A DNA stretch of 47,654 bases from JAJZQD01 sp021847735 (GTDB taxonomy: Bacteria > Bacillota > Thermincolia > Thermincolales > UBA2595): positions 1-47,654 of the forward strand of contig DAHVYW010000101.1 of the NCBI GenBank assembly GCA_027324025.1. The letters run 5' to 3'. Under the pieces are notes generated by a model. That model was not told the origin of the DNA. It made no database searches and saw only the letters and a program-made list of their open reading frames with translations. Made by a program: the position numbers and the translations under genes. Position 1 is the first letter of the stretch; each line of letters starts with the position of its first letter. Shown here in pieces: positions 1-8,369 of the stretch.

Positions 1-460
1 GGGTCGGAAGGCGGGCTGAGAACGTTCAGGTGTCCTTTTGGGGGCCTCGGCGTACCGTCGGTTCGCCATCGGGGGCACTTGTAGGCTCACTACTGCCCAC
101 TGCCCACTGCCCACTGCCTACTGCCCACTCAACACGCTTCCGGTTACGGCGGGACGTGCGCCTAGCCAGCTGCCTTTTTTCTACCCCCGGGTCGGAAGGC
201 GGGCTGAGAACGTTCAGGTGTCCTTTTGGGGGCCTCGGCGTACCGTCGGTTCGCCATCGGGGGCACTTGTAGGCTCACTACTGCCCACTGCCCACTGCCT
301 ACTGCCCACTCAACACGCTTCTGGTTGCGGCGGGACGTGCGCCTAGCCAGCTGACTTTTTTCTACCCCTGGGTTGGAAGGCGGGCTGAGAACTTTTGGGC
401 GTCCTATTGTTGGCCTCGGCGGAGCCGTGGAGTTAGGGCGGATTGCTCCTCTGGTAATAC
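1..460. repeat. Tandem intergenic repeat, units of 188 and 181 bases
   Basis: Two near-identical consecutive units (1-188, 189-369) are followed by a diverged third that starts at 370. The 7-base length difference is exactly one copy of the heptamer ACTGCCC in the short tandem run near 88-129 versus 276-310. Each unit also carries a family D palindrome (41-75, 228-263) and a half element, read on the minus strand, related to other repeats at 32.3 and 33.7 kb (GTAGAAAAAAGGCAG followed by GGCTAGGCGCACGT). Open frames here are repeats of PTAHC-like peptides and are not credible genes. Confidence 0.85.
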
Positions 461-683
461 GAACGCCCGTGAATCGGCGTGTTATGCGACGTAACCCCGC
501 TTAAACATTTTCTTGGTAATCCTTTTATTTTTTATATCCTCGTTATACTTTAATGGCAATATTTTGAAAGCTAAAAGAGTATTGCGGTAAATTCCTTTGA
601 AATAAATTAAAATAGGTTTACATAATAGCACCTTATTATCCCCTTTTACATATAATTTAGTAAAATTTAAGGGGGGAAGTAAA

Positions 684-923
684 ATGGTTAAAGAGTTAAC
701 AGTTAGAGAAGCATTAGAAATTGCTTATAAAACAGGCCAGCAAGTTACAATAAGCTTGAATAGCGGCATAAATTTAGAAGGAGTAATTGTTGAAAAACTA
801 TGGGAAACATCATTTCGTGTCTGGCTTGAACCAGCCGAACCTGTTAAACCGGGAAAAGATATTGATAAAGCTATTGTAGCTATATATGCTGTAAAGTCAG
901 TTGAATTCGGAATCGCAGCTTAA
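684..923 (+). CDS. Small beta-rich protein, paralog of the next gene
   Basis: 79 residues, not recognised as a named family. The ribosome site AAGGGGGGA lies 7 bases before ATG 684. The segment ALEIAYKTGQQVTISLNSG, then a G-V-I turn and SFRVWL, matches the next gene closely (ALEYAMLTGQSVNVGLNRG, GII, SFHILL), and both end with a short V-x-x-VE strand. A short helix followed by alternating hydrophobic strands with glycine turns suggests an Sm/Hfq-like small barrel, which is an inference from pattern only. TATAAT at 651-656 may be its -10 box, but no convincing -35 is seen. Probably co-transcribed with the following paralog 41 bases downstream. Confidence 0.72.
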   Translation: MVKELTVREALEIAYKTGQQVTISLNSGINLEGVIVEKLWETSFRVWLEPAEPVKPGKDIDKAIVAIYAVKSVEFGIAA

Positions 924-964
924 GATTCCTAAATTATTAAATGGTAGAAAAGGGGATAATAAAT

Positions 965-1198
965 ATGAGTCATGAAAAAGAAGAAAAAGATGAAAAATAT
1001 GAAGGCATTATAGCAGCATTAGAATATGCTATGCTTACAGGTCAGTCAGTTAATGTAGGTTTAAATAGAGGCGCAGGAGTAAAAATAGAAGGCATTATTA
1101 AAGAAGTAGATGAGAATTCATTCCATATCTTGCTGGATGAAACAGGTGAAATAGATACTGTAGCTGTATCAGAAGTTGAATATGTTGAATACTCCTAG
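965..1198 (+). CDS. Small beta-rich protein, paralog of the previous gene
   Basis: 77 residues from ATG 965. An upstream in-frame ATG at 941 has no ribosome site, whereas AAGGGGA sits about 9 bases before 965. A charged N-terminus (about 14 residues rich in E and K) precedes the same helix-plus-strands unit as the gene at 684, here with insertion of two residues in the RGAGVKIEG turn and a shorter loop before the last strands. It ends in acidic strands VSEVEYVEYS. The tandem pair looks like a local duplication that has diverged strongly. Function is unknown; an Sm-like barrel is a guess. Confidence 0.72.
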   Translation: MSHEKEEKDEKYEGIIAALEYAMLTGQSVNVGLNRGAGVKIEGIIKEVDENSFHILLDETGEIDTVAVSEVEYVEYS

Positions 1199-1210
1199 AC
1201 AATACATCTT

Positions 1211-1237
1211 CAAAGGAACGTTTTTGACGTTCCTTTG
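1211..1237 (+). terminator. Hairpin after the paralogous pair
   Basis: CAAAGGAACGT pairs with ACGTTCCTTTG around a short T-rich loop, 12 bases past the stop. There is no good U-tract after the stem, so termination may be weak. Confidence 0.45.
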
Positions 1238-1439
1238 GGAGTGTAAATACTTTTGTGTAAATGGAAATTCCTGATATAAATTTTAAAGCCATGGACACAC
1301 TAAATTTGACTTTTCTCCGCCAGAAGGATAGGGCTATGCTGGAGAGCAACCCGAGCGTCTGGCAGGGGTTTTACCGGAAGAACGGGGAACTTTTTTGTTC
1401 CCCGCTTTCCAAAAATACTTGCCGTTTACAAGCTTTTCG

Positions 1440-1475
1440 AGCAGTTTAATCATTGATGATTAGACTGCTTTTTTT
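1440..1475 (+). terminator. Rho-independent terminator
   Basis: AGCAGTTTAATCA pairs with TGATTAGACTGCT (one mismatch) around TTGA, and seven T follow. A second hairpin, CGGGGAAC/GTTCCCCG with a T6 loop, lies at 1383-1404. The 1240-1440 stretch between has a weak open frame of 62 codons without a ribosome site, which I do not call a gene. Confidence 0.75.
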
Positions 1476-1641
1476 GTGGTACGCGTTTGATTAAATGGGC
1501 AGCTTAGAGTTACCTAATATGTCTATTTATTACTTTGACACTTTTTCCACGGCAAGCTTAGGAACCTTTTGCGAAAATTTACATAATATTTAGTGAGATG
1601 AAGTCTCATGTCAATATTTTCCGCTGAAAGGAGGGTTTTTA

Positions 1642-1737
1642 ATGGGAACAGGTTTTGGTTTTAGTAGATTCTTTGGTGGAAGATTTGTGTTTATACTCTT
1701 CCTCATCCTGATTCTCCTGTTCTTTGGAGACCCCTAA
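1642..1737 (+). CDS. YjcZ-family sporulation peptide, 31 residues
   Basis: ATG 1642 follows AAAGGAGGG by 6 bases. The peptide opens MGTGFGFSRFFGG and ends in a hydrophobic run FILFLILILLFFGDP. This glycine/phenylalanine start plus single membrane segment and GDP-like tail is typical of the YjcZ family of tiny sporulation-associated membrane peptides. A second copy (39315-39419) shares the C-terminal 14 residues exactly. A terminator follows at once. The family is known from Bacillus and Clostridia spores and its molecular role is not established. Confidence 0.85.
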   Translation: MGTGFGFSRFFGGRFVFILFLILILLFFGDP

Positions 1738-1765
1738 ATCTTAGTCGAATCCATCTGTCTCCGAG

Positions 1766-1794
1766 AAGCCCATCCCTTTTTGGGGAATGGGCTT
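1766..1794 (+). terminator. Terminator of the YjcZ-like gene
   Basis: AAGCCCAT-CCC pairs with GGGGA-ATGGGCTT around a T-rich loop, 29 bases after the stop. Confidence 0.65.
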
Positions 1795-1862
1795 TCCAAT
1801 ATGTAACAACTTTAAGGTACGGCATGTTTTAAGTTATAGAAATCCCCTCTCGATGGGAATTG

Positions 1863-2507
1863 ATGCACATGTTTAATGGGAAAATCCAATTAAATGATTT
1901 CTTTGACAGCGATTTTATGGACACAGCCTTACAACTTTATGGATTAACTAAAAAAAAGAGTTATCCCGGTTTACAGCAGGTATTAATGAACTATAAAAAC
2001 AGATTGAAGAAATCGTCAAGATTTCCAGGTTTTTTTAATTTCGGAGAAACTTTCACCCAAATGATAAAAATTAATGATAACAATTTCTACGTGGTCGAAT
2101 GGAGTATCCCAGTCGCAAAAAAAGCGATAAAAAATTATGACCTTCCCCTATGTAAATTCTCTCTCGATGAGATGATTCATCTTGTAGACCAAAAATACAT
2201 TAACAAATCCTACTTGAGTATCGCTCTTATTAACAACTCACCTATATTTATAGCATCTTACCCTCCAGCGGTGACCAAAAATAAATTTCTCATTATCGAT
2301 GGCAACCATAGGGTTATAAGCAAACATCAAAACGGGCAGAAAGAAATTATCGGACATATGTTTGAACCATATCAACATCTACAGGCGATGGTGAATGACG
2401 TCTATCGCACACTATACAAAATTCATTTTAATTATTACAGGATTGCTTCTTATGTTGGGGGAGTAATCAGTCGTAAAGAATTGGATGAAACTTTGTATCC
2501 CCTGTAA
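1863..2507 (+). CDS. Hypothetical protein with ParB/sulfiredoxin-like DGNHR motif
   Basis: 214 residues from ATG 1863; a TTG at 1860 and ATG at 1869 are alternatives, and no strong ribosome site is present for any. The recognisable part is FLIIDGNHRVI at about residues 140-150, the strand-D-G-x-H-R signature of ParB/Srx-type domains, preceded by a helix and strand (EMIHLVDQKY... SIALINNSP) that could be the first half of that fold. The C-terminal third is helical with many aromatic residues (IHFNYYRIASYVGG). Base composition is A+T-rich relative to the 9-30 kb genes, as in the neighbouring small genes at 3 kb, hinting at acquired DNA. Substrate and activity are unknown. Confidence 0.7.
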   Translation: MHMFNGKIQLNDFFDSDFMDTALQLYGLTKKKSYPGLQQVLMNYKNRLKKSSRFPGFFNFGETFTQMIKINDNNFYVVEWSIPVAKKAIKNYDLPLCKFSLDEMIHLVDQKYINKSYLSIALINNSPIFIASYPPAVTKNKFLIIDGNHRVISKHQNGQKEIIGHMFEPYQHLQAMVNDVYRTLYKIHFNYYRIASYVGGVISRKELDETLYPL

Positions 2508-2632
2508 GGTGGACGGCGAACCTTTTTTGGTTGATTAACATACTATTAATAGAATAAATGCAAAGTTCCCGACGAATAGGACCAATCCGCTCATTAAACC
2601 CTCTATAAATAATTATTGGATACTATTTAACA

Positions 2633-2672
2633 AGGGGCTGTCTCAAAAGTAAGAGGCAGTCCTCTTTCTTTG
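2633..2672 (+). terminator. Terminator-like hairpin of the GGGGCTGTCTC type
   Basis: AGGGGCTGTCTC, loop, then GAGGCAGTCCTCTTTCTTT. The same left arm recurs in terminators at 6354, 21746 and, on the minus strand, 41630, so this is a genome-repeated terminator sequence. Confidence 0.45.
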
Positions 2673-2756
2673 GCAGACAAAAATTATATTATCGGTCACC
2701 GAAAAACTAGATTACGTGTCTGTTGCAGTAAATCTTGCCGGATGAAAAACTATCGT

Positions 2757-2789
2757 CCCGGCGCAGGGGCATCCGTGCCCCGCGCCGGG
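2757..2789. repeat. Strong GC-rich hairpin
   Basis: CCCGGCGC-A-GGGGCA pairs with TGCCCC-GCGCCGGG around TCCG, 14 base pairs with a single bulged A, inside an otherwise A+T-rich gap (2508-3008) with no gene. No second copy is seen in the window. Confidence 0.5.
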
Positions 2790-2858
2790 GCTCCGGGCGT
2801 CCTGCCCTCCGCTGCTCAAAAAAACGAAGAAAAGAAAAAGCAGTAACAGTTACTTTTC

Positions 2859-2904
2859 AAGGGTTGACATGATTGGTAATAAACCAACTGTGAACCCTTT
2901 TTTG
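2859..2904 (+). terminator. Terminator-like hairpin
   Basis: AAGGGTT.GACA..TTGGT pairs with ACCAA..TG.TGAACCCTT and is followed by T6. It has no gene directly upstream within 350 bases. Confidence 0.55.
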
Positions 2905-3008
2905 TTGCGAATAATCGCGTGCGAAAAAAACACCCCATTCTATTGCTACTTGTCAAAGTATAGCAAAGGAGGTTTTTATTATAGCAAAACAACAAGTCCT
3001 TCGTTTAA

Positions 3009-3227
3009 TCATTTTCTGGGATGGTAAAAACTCCAAACAACATTATTTAAAAACATTTTGCCATTGTCAGCAACTACATCATTACCTTCATCCACATACC
3101 ATTCTTGGGTTTTTAAAATTTGAATTAAATCTTCATTATTATTTATGATCGATATAAGATTCTTTGTCTGCCCATCAATAATATTCACAGTTTCTCTGTC
3201 AACTTCAACATATTCATTGTTATTCAT
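3009..3227 (-). CDS. Hypothetical protein, 72 residues
   Basis: ATG 3227 is preceded by GGAGGAGTG at good spacing. The protein begins MNNNEYVEVDRETVNIIDGQ and continues with acidic, asparagine-rich helices and a tryptophan-containing C-terminus (VVWSFYHPRK). No family is recognised. It lies 85 bases downstream of the frameshifted gene at 3313-3695 on the same strand, so both may belong to one A+T-rich cassette. Confidence 0.6.
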   Translation of the reverse strand: MNNNEYVEVDRETVNIIDGQTKNLISIINNNEDLIQILKTQEWYVDEGNDVVADNGKMFLNNVVWSFYHPRK

Positions 3228-3312
3228 GTATTTTCACTCCTCCATTGGACATCTATTAATATTATTGCCGTAATGATGCAGGAAATTCAAAAAAATCAAC
3301 ATATTTTAAGGG

Positions 3313-3695
3313 CTATGTTCTAATGATGTCAACTTCATTATTACTCAAACCTGAATTCTTGGCAGTTTCGTTGATTTCCTGACAGATTTTCTCTATAACA
3401 CCGGTGTCTATCGGACCATAAACAGGAGGCATACTTGAGGCTTCAGGCGAGTAAAACACCAAGTTATTTCTAAACCGCCCTGAAAACGGTACAACCATAA
3501 ACATAACTCTATGTTTTTGTTTGGTCAGGCGTAGGTTCACAGTTGTATTATAAGGGAATTCAAACTTAACCGAGTCCCCACCGCCGTGTTCAATTCTTCA
3601 GGTGTAATAGCGACCTGTTTTCCACTAGAGAAATGCTGTATACCAAAAAAAGCGGTTTGAGTGTGGGTAGGCCAAAGGCATGGTAAATTAATCAT
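3313..3695 (-). pseudogene. Hypothetical gene interrupted by a -1 frameshift
   Basis: Reading on the minus strand from ATG 3695 (GGGGGA upstream) gives MINLPCLWPTHTQTAFFGIQ, continuing to ITPEELNTAVG. The frame then changes in the C4 run at 3576-3579 (G4 on the coding strand). Adding one G joins it in sense to DSVKFEFPYNTTVNLRLTKQ and on to the stop at 3313, about 127 residues in all. The downstream piece alone begins at a GTG without a ribosome site, which supports the joined reading. Either the gene is broken or the assembly lacks one base in a homopolymer. No family is recognised. Confidence 0.6.
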
Positions 3696-3765
3696 TAATA
3701 AACAGTCCCCCGGGAAATGATATATTTATCTAAACAACTCAGCCAATAGGACATGGAGGCAGTAA

Positions 3766-4245
3766 ATGGACACTATAAGCCACGGCGCATGGACATATCT
3801 TCTGGCACACCGTTATCCCAAACGATGGTTAGCTGTATTGGGTGCTGTATTTCCCGATTTTGCCGTAATTGGGGTGGCCTTTGTAATGTTCATCCACGGC
3901 AGCCTAAAACTGTCCCCGCCCTGGCAGCCCCAATTATATACCTTGCCTCTTACGCCGCTAATTGACAGTGTGTTCCATTCCCTCGTGTTATGGACAATCC
4001 TTTTAGGGGTTTCGGTTCTGTTACAGTTGTCTAACCTAAGGTGGTTTATCTATGGTGTTTTTCTTCACATAGGAATTGATATCGTGACACATAAACAGTT
4101 TTTGCCGTGGTATCTTTTCCCTTTAACCCGTTCAACGGTCTCGGGGCCGGTGGACTATAGAACATTGACCTTTACTGTAGTGGATATAACTTTATTATTG
4201 ATAGCAGGATACCTCCTATGGCACAGGTATCATAAACTTCGATAA
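3766..4245 (+). CDS. Membrane-bound metal-dependent hydrolase-like protein (YdjM/DUF457 type)
   Basis: 159 residues; GGAGG lies 7 bases before ATG 3766. The start MDTISHGAWTYLLAHR and the segment AVFPDFAVIG resemble the HG...G...PD signature of the YdjM/DUF457 membrane hydrolase group, and HIGIDIVTHKQFLPWYLFPL holds further conserved-looking H and D residues. Four hydrophobic segments are visible, near residues 23-43, 70-88, 92-107 and 137-153. It stands alone between A+T-rich unknown genes and the kimA pair. Membrane location is likely; enzymatic function is by family resemblance only. Confidence 0.62.
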   Translation: MDTISHGAWTYLLAHRYPKRWLAVLGAVFPDFAVIGVAFVMFIHGSLKLSPPWQPQLYTLPLTPLIDSVFHSLVLWTILLGVSVLLQLSNLRWFIYGVFLHIGIDIVTHKQFLPWYLFPLTRSTVSGPVDYRTLTFTVVDITLLLIAGYLLWHRYHKLR

Positions 4246-4492
4246 ACGACCGGCAGAACAGTCGGCCGACGGTTTTATGCTAAGGTTTTAGAAGCCATTC
4301 TTTGCTGCTGCTGACCCACAAGAGTCATTGTCTAGAAAAAAAGATTGATGATTAACTTTTATTGTGCTAAAATTTACATGAATCTTATCCCTTCACCGAT
4401 ATTGTTGGCAGTGTTGCCTTTTGAAGGACAGAACATTCCTTTGGAAGGCTTTTTCATTGCATATTAGGGTTATACCAAAAGGGAGTGTCTAA

Positions 4493-6340
4493 ATGCTAAA
4501 ATTGCTACGCAGGTTGGTTATCGGTAAACCAATGGAGTCGGCACGTCTGGCCCACGAACGTTTTACAGTGTTTAAGGGATTGGCTATTCTTTCATCTGAC
4601 GCATTATCATCTGTGGCATACGCCGGAGAGGAAATATTGAACGTTTTGGTTCCGGTAATAGGATTGGCGTCATTCAAAATAATCACTCCGATTTCTGCCG
4701 CTATTGTTATCCTGTTGTTTATTGTAAGCTTTAGTTATAAACAAATCATTGACGCCTTCCCCAAAAGCGGCGGCGGTGCCTATATTGTTTCCAAAGAGCA
4801 CTTGGGCATCAATGCGGGGCTTGTTGCCGGGGCTGCTCTGCTATTTGACTACCTGTTAACTGTTTCTGTGTCCGTGTCGGCGGGAGTGGCAGCTTTTACT
4901 TCCGCTTTCCAACCCGCCGCAAAGTACAGAGTGGAGATTTGTCTTGTTGTTATTGCGGTTTTGGTGGTGCTGAACTTAAGAGGCGTCACTGAATCAGCCA
5001 CTATTTTCAGTTACCCGACTTACTCATTTATAGTAGGTATGTTCTTCCTCATTGGTATCGGCATGTATAAGCTTCTATTTACACATATTGTTGTTTCCGG
5101 TTTACCGCAAGTCCAACCGGTCGACTCAAACTTGAGTTCAGTGGCTTTGATATGGCTGACACTACGGGCATTTTCTTCCGGCTGTGCCGCCCTTACCGGG
5201 GTGGAGGCAGTAAGTAACGCTGTACCGAATTTTAAGGAACCGGAAAACAAAAATGCCAAAATGGTGCTCACTCTTTTAGCCTTGTTACTGTTTATTTTGT
5301 TTGGCGGATTAGCCGTGCTGACCAGAAATTTACATATTGGCCCAAGCCACGAGATGACAGTTATTTCACAGGTAGCCCTGGTAGTTTTTGGCAAGGGAGT
5401 ATTGTTCTATTTATTTCAGGCGAGTACCTTCCTGATTTTGGCCCTGGCGGCCAATACCGCTTTTGCCGGTTTCCCCATGCTTGCTTCCCTGATGGCACGT
5501 GACGGGTTTTTGCCAAGGTATTTGGCTTTACGAGGTGACCGTTTGGTTTTCAGCAACGGCATAGTCCTCTTGGGAGTGTTAGCAGGTTTGTTGCTTGTTA
5601 TTTTCGGGGGAATTACCACCAGGCTTATTCCTCTCTATGCTGTAGGTGTATTCACCTCTTTTACCCTGGCCCAGTCCAGCATGGTGATACGGTGGTTTGA
5701 GCATAAAACAGGCCAATGGCGAGCCAAGTTGGCTGTAAACGGCCTGGGGGCAATTACCACCGGGGCTGTTACACTGGTTATTGCCGTCACTAAATTTTCT
5801 CACGGTGCGTGGGTTATCCTGGTTTTGGTGCCAGTGATGGTTTACGCTTTCAGCGCCGTAAACAAACATTATATTGATGTCAAAAAACAGTTGGATTTTG
5901 ATAATTACCGGCATAAGGAAGGTTTAAAGCACAAAATCATAATTCCCGCCGCCAGCCTGACCAATGTTGTTGCCAATACTGTGGACTATGCTAAAGAACT
6001 CAGTGATGACGTGAAAGTGATCCATATTTCCACAGATAAAGAGTTTACCGAAAAGTTTCGTAAAAAATACGAGGTGTGGAACCCAGGCATCGAGTTGGTA
6101 GTACTTGATTCACCATACAGGTCTGTTATGGACCCGTTAGTGGAATATATCGTGGAGACCGATAAAAACAAAGCTGAGGGCGAAGTGGTAACCGTTCTCA
6201 TCCCTGAGTTTGTTACCTGCAGGTGGTGGCATCGATTCCTACATAACCAGACAGGTTTAATGCTGCAAAACATGTTAGTATTTCAAACCGATGTGATTGT
6301 AACTGCTGTGCCGTTTCATTTACAGGATTGCAGTAATTAG
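4493..6340 (+). CDS. kimA: APC-superfamily permease of the KimA (YdaO) potassium transporter type, copy 1
   Basis: 615 residues, the length of Bacillus KimA. The N-terminal GKPMESARLAHERFTVFKGL and SSDALSSVAYAGEEIL (residues 34-49), then GGGAYIVSKEHLG, AFSSGCAALTGVEAVSNAVP, LAANTAFAGFP and RGDRLVFSNGI are KimA/APC hallmarks. About 12 membrane segments come first, followed by a cytoplasmic C-terminal domain from about residue 455, the part that binds c-di-AMP in KimA. KimA is a high-affinity potassium/proton symporter; some relatives carry amino acids. GGGAG precedes ATG 4493. No c-di-AMP (ydaO-type) riboswitch is recognisable in the 247-base leader. It is duplicated in tandem (6522-8369). Confidence 0.85.
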   Translation: MLKLLRRLVIGKPMESARLAHERFTVFKGLAILSSDALSSVAYAGEEILNVLVPVIGLASFKIITPISAAIVILLFIVSFSYKQIIDAFPKSGGGAYIVSKEHLGINAGLVAGAALLFDYLLTVSVSVSAGVAAFTSAFQPAAKYRVEICLVVIAVLVVLNLRGVTESATIFSYPTYSFIVGMFFLIGIGMYKLLFTHIVVSGLPQVQPVDSNLSSVALIWLTLRAFSSGCAALTGVEAVSNAVPNFKEPENKNAKMVLTLLALLLFILFGGLAVLTRNLHIGPSHEMTVISQVALVVFGKGVLFYLFQASTFLILALAANTAFAGFPMLASLMARDGFLPRYLALRGDRLVFSNGIVLLGVLAGLLLVIFGGITTRLIPLYAVGVFTSFTLAQSSMVIRWFEHKTGQWRAKLAVNGLGAITTGAVTLVIAVTKFSHGAWVILVLVPVMVYAFSAVNKHYIDVKKQLDFDNYRHKEGLKHKIIIPAASLTNVVANTVDYAKELSDDVKVIHISTDKEFTEKFRKKYEVWNPGIELVVLDSPYRSVMDPLVEYIVETDKNKAEGEVVTVLIPEFVTCRWWHRFLHNQTGLMLQNMLVFQTDVIVTAVPFHLQDCSN

Positions 6341-6353
6341 AACTTGATTCAAC

Positions 6354-6386
6354 AGGGGCTGTCTCAAAAAGACGGCCTCTTTGTTT
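6354..6386 (+). terminator. Terminator of the first kimA
   Basis: AGGGGCTGTCT, loop CAAAA, AGACGGCCTCTTTGTTTT. A separate 38-base hairpin (6400-6437) follows directly. Confidence 0.65.
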
Positions 6387-6399
6387 TGGGCTCACGCTT

Positions 6400-6437
6400 G
6401 CAAGGAGAGGGCAGGAATATCCCTGCCCTTTCCTTGC
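6400..6437. repeat. Family A element reduced to its arms
   Basis: GCAAGGAGAGGGCAGG-AATAT-CCTGCCCT.TCCTTGC forms a nearly perfect 16-base-pair hairpin. The arms match those of the full family A copy at 21791-21912 (GCAAGGAAAGGGCAGG...CCTGCCCTTTCCTT), but the roughly 85-base core is missing. It sits just after a terminator of the same type, as the full copies do. Confidence 0.65.
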
Positions 6438-6521
6438 TTTTGGCAAATGACGAAAAAATATTATTAAGATTTTGATTTTATGGCATCTTAATATATATTA
6501 AGCTTTCTAAGGAGTGTCAAA

Positions 6522-8369
6522 ATGCTGAAATTACTGCGTAGAGCCATTATCGGCAAACCAATGGAGTCAGCCCGTTTATCCCATGAACGCTTTAGTGTAT
6601 ATAAAGGTTTGGCCATTCTTTCATCAGATGCCTTATCATCAGTCGCATACGCCGGGGAGGAAATATTAAATGTGTTAGTTCCGGTAATAGGCCTGGCCTC
6701 CTTTAACTTCATTACTCCTATTTCGGCCGTTATTATTATCCTGTTATTTATCGTGAGCACCAGTTATAAACAAATAATTGATGCCTTTCCAAAGAGCAGC
6801 GGTGGAGCCTACATAGTTTCCAAAGAGCATCTGGGCATCAATGCCGGGCTTGTGGCCGGGGCTGCTTTACTGTTTGACTACCTATTGACAGTTTCAGTTT
6901 CGGTCTCTGCCGGTGTAGCTGCCTTTACCTCGGCCTACCAACCGGCCGCAAAACACCGAGTGCTAATTTGCCTGGTTGTAGTGGCAGTATTAGTCCTGCT
7001 TAACTTAAGGGGAGTCACTGAATCAGCCACTATTTTCAGTTACCCAACCTACTCATTTATAATTGGCATGTTTCTCCTCATCGGCATTGGTATGTATAAA
7101 CTCTTCTTTTCAAACATTGCCGTTCCCAGTTTCCCGGAAGTCCGGTCGGTTAGCCCCGGTATCAGTTCTCTGGCATACACATGGCTGATATTACGCGCAT
7201 TTTCATCGGGCTGTGCTGCCCTAACCGGGGTGGAGGCGGTTAGTAACGCCGTACCGAATTTTAGAGTACCGGAAAACAAAAATGCCAAGAAAGTGCTGAC
7301 ACTGTTAGCTATTTTGCTTTTTGCTTTATTCGGCGGCTTGACCGTCCTGACCAGGAATTTGCATATCGGCCCCAGCCATCAGATGACAGTAATTTCACAG
7401 GTAGCCCAAATAATATTTGGCAAGGGGTGGCTATTCTACTTGTTTCAGGCAAGCACCTTCCTGATTTTGGCCCTGGCAGCCAACACCGCTTTTGCCGGTT
7501 TCCCTATGCTGGCTTCCCTGATGGCACGGGACGGGTTCTTGCCCAGGTATTTGGCCTTACGGGGTGACCGCCTGGTTTTCAGCAATGGAATAGTCCTCCT
7601 GGGCGTATTAGCCGGGTTCCTGCTTGTAATTTTCGGTGGAATTACTACCAGGCTGATTCCCCTCTATGCTGTAGGTGTATTCACATCTTTTACCCTGGCC
7701 CAGTCCAGTATGGTGATACGATGGTTGGCCCATAAAACAGGTCCATGGCGGACCAAACTTGCAATAAACGGGATTGGAGCAGTTACCACCGCAGCTGTGA
7801 CAATCGTTATTGCCATAACCAAATTCGTCCACGGTGCCTGGGTTATTCTTATCCTCACACCATTTATGGTTTATGTATTTAGAACTATATACAAACACTA
7901 TGTGACCGTTAAAAAACAGCTTGACTTTGACAATTACCAACGCAGGGGCGGGCTTCGACACAGGATTATTATTCCCGCGGCAAGTCTTACCAATGTGGTG
8001 GCTAACACCGTGGATTACGCTAAAGAACTTAGTGATGACGTCAAAGTGGTCCATATTTCCACTGACAAAGAGTTCACGGAAAAATTCAGGAAGAAATACG
8101 AGGCCTGGAACCCCGGCATTGAGTTGGTGATACTTGATTCACCATATAGGTCTGTAATGGACCCGCTGGTGGAATATATCACCGAAGCTGACCGGACAAA
8201 AGCGCCGGGGGAAGTGGTAACCGTACTCATCCCCGAATTTGTTACCTGCAGGTGGTGGCACCGGTTCCTGCATAACCAGACAGGCCTGATGCTGCAAAAC
8301 CTGTTGGTGTTTCACACTGATGTTGTGGTCACCACCGTGCCGTTCCACCTGAAGGAATGCCCACCTTAA
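6522..8369 (+). CDS. kimA: APC-superfamily permease of the KimA type, copy 2
   Basis: 615 residues, the same length and alignable without gaps to the copy at 4493; by eye more than four fifths identical. Differences cluster in the loop near residues 195-215, the membrane segment near 275-290 and the cytoplasmic linker near 450-470. All KimA signatures are kept (SSDALSSVAYAGEE, AYIVSKEHLG, AFSSGCAALTGVEA, RGDRLVFSNGI). The ribosome site AAGGAG precedes ATG 6522. The gene follows a terminator and hairpin, so it likely has its own promoter or depends on read-through. Its own terminator stem is split by a family A element. Divergence with full reading frames argues that both copies are functional. 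Confidence 0.85.
   Translation: MLKLLRRAIIGKPMESARLSHERFSVYKGLAILSSDALSSVAYAGEEILNVLVPVIGLASFNFITPISAVIIILLFIVSTSYKQIIDAFPKSSGGAYIVSKEHLGINAGLVAGAALLFDYLLTVSVSVSAGVAAFTSAYQPAAKHRVLICLVVVAVLVLLNLRGVTESATIFSYPTYSFIIGMFLLIGIGMYKLFFSNIAVPSFPEVRSVSPGISSLAYTWLILRAFSSGCAALTGVEAVSNAVPNFRVPENKNAKKVLTLLAILLFALFGGLTVLTRNLHIGPSHQMTVISQVAQIIFGKGWLFYLFQASTFLILALAANTAFAGFPMLASLMARDGFLPRYLALRGDRLVFSNGIVLLGVLAGFLLVIFGGITTRLIPLYAVGVFTSFTLAQSSMVIRWLAHKTGPWRTKLAINGIGAVTTAAVTIVIAITKFVHGAWVILILTPFMVYVFRTIYKHYVTVKKQLDFDNYQRRGGLRHRIIIPAASLTNVVANTVDYAKELSDDVKVVHISTDKEFTEKFRKKYEAWNPGIELVILDSPYRSVMDPLVEYITEADRTKAPGEVVTVLIPEFVTCRWWHRFLHNQTGLMLQNLLVFHTDVVVTTVPFHLKECPP

Noticed and set aside
30..346. Overlapping open frames with PTAHC-like peptides
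   Set aside because: They lie entirely in the tandem repeat and heptamer runs, have no ribosome sites and repeat with the DNA unit.
1261..1449. 62-codon plus-strand frame
   Set aside because: No ribosome site; it runs through two hairpins, one a terminator.
4246..4492. Possible c-di-AMP (ydaO) riboswitch before kimA
   Set aside because: None of the conserved ydaO segments could be recognised; only short unrelated hairpins are present.
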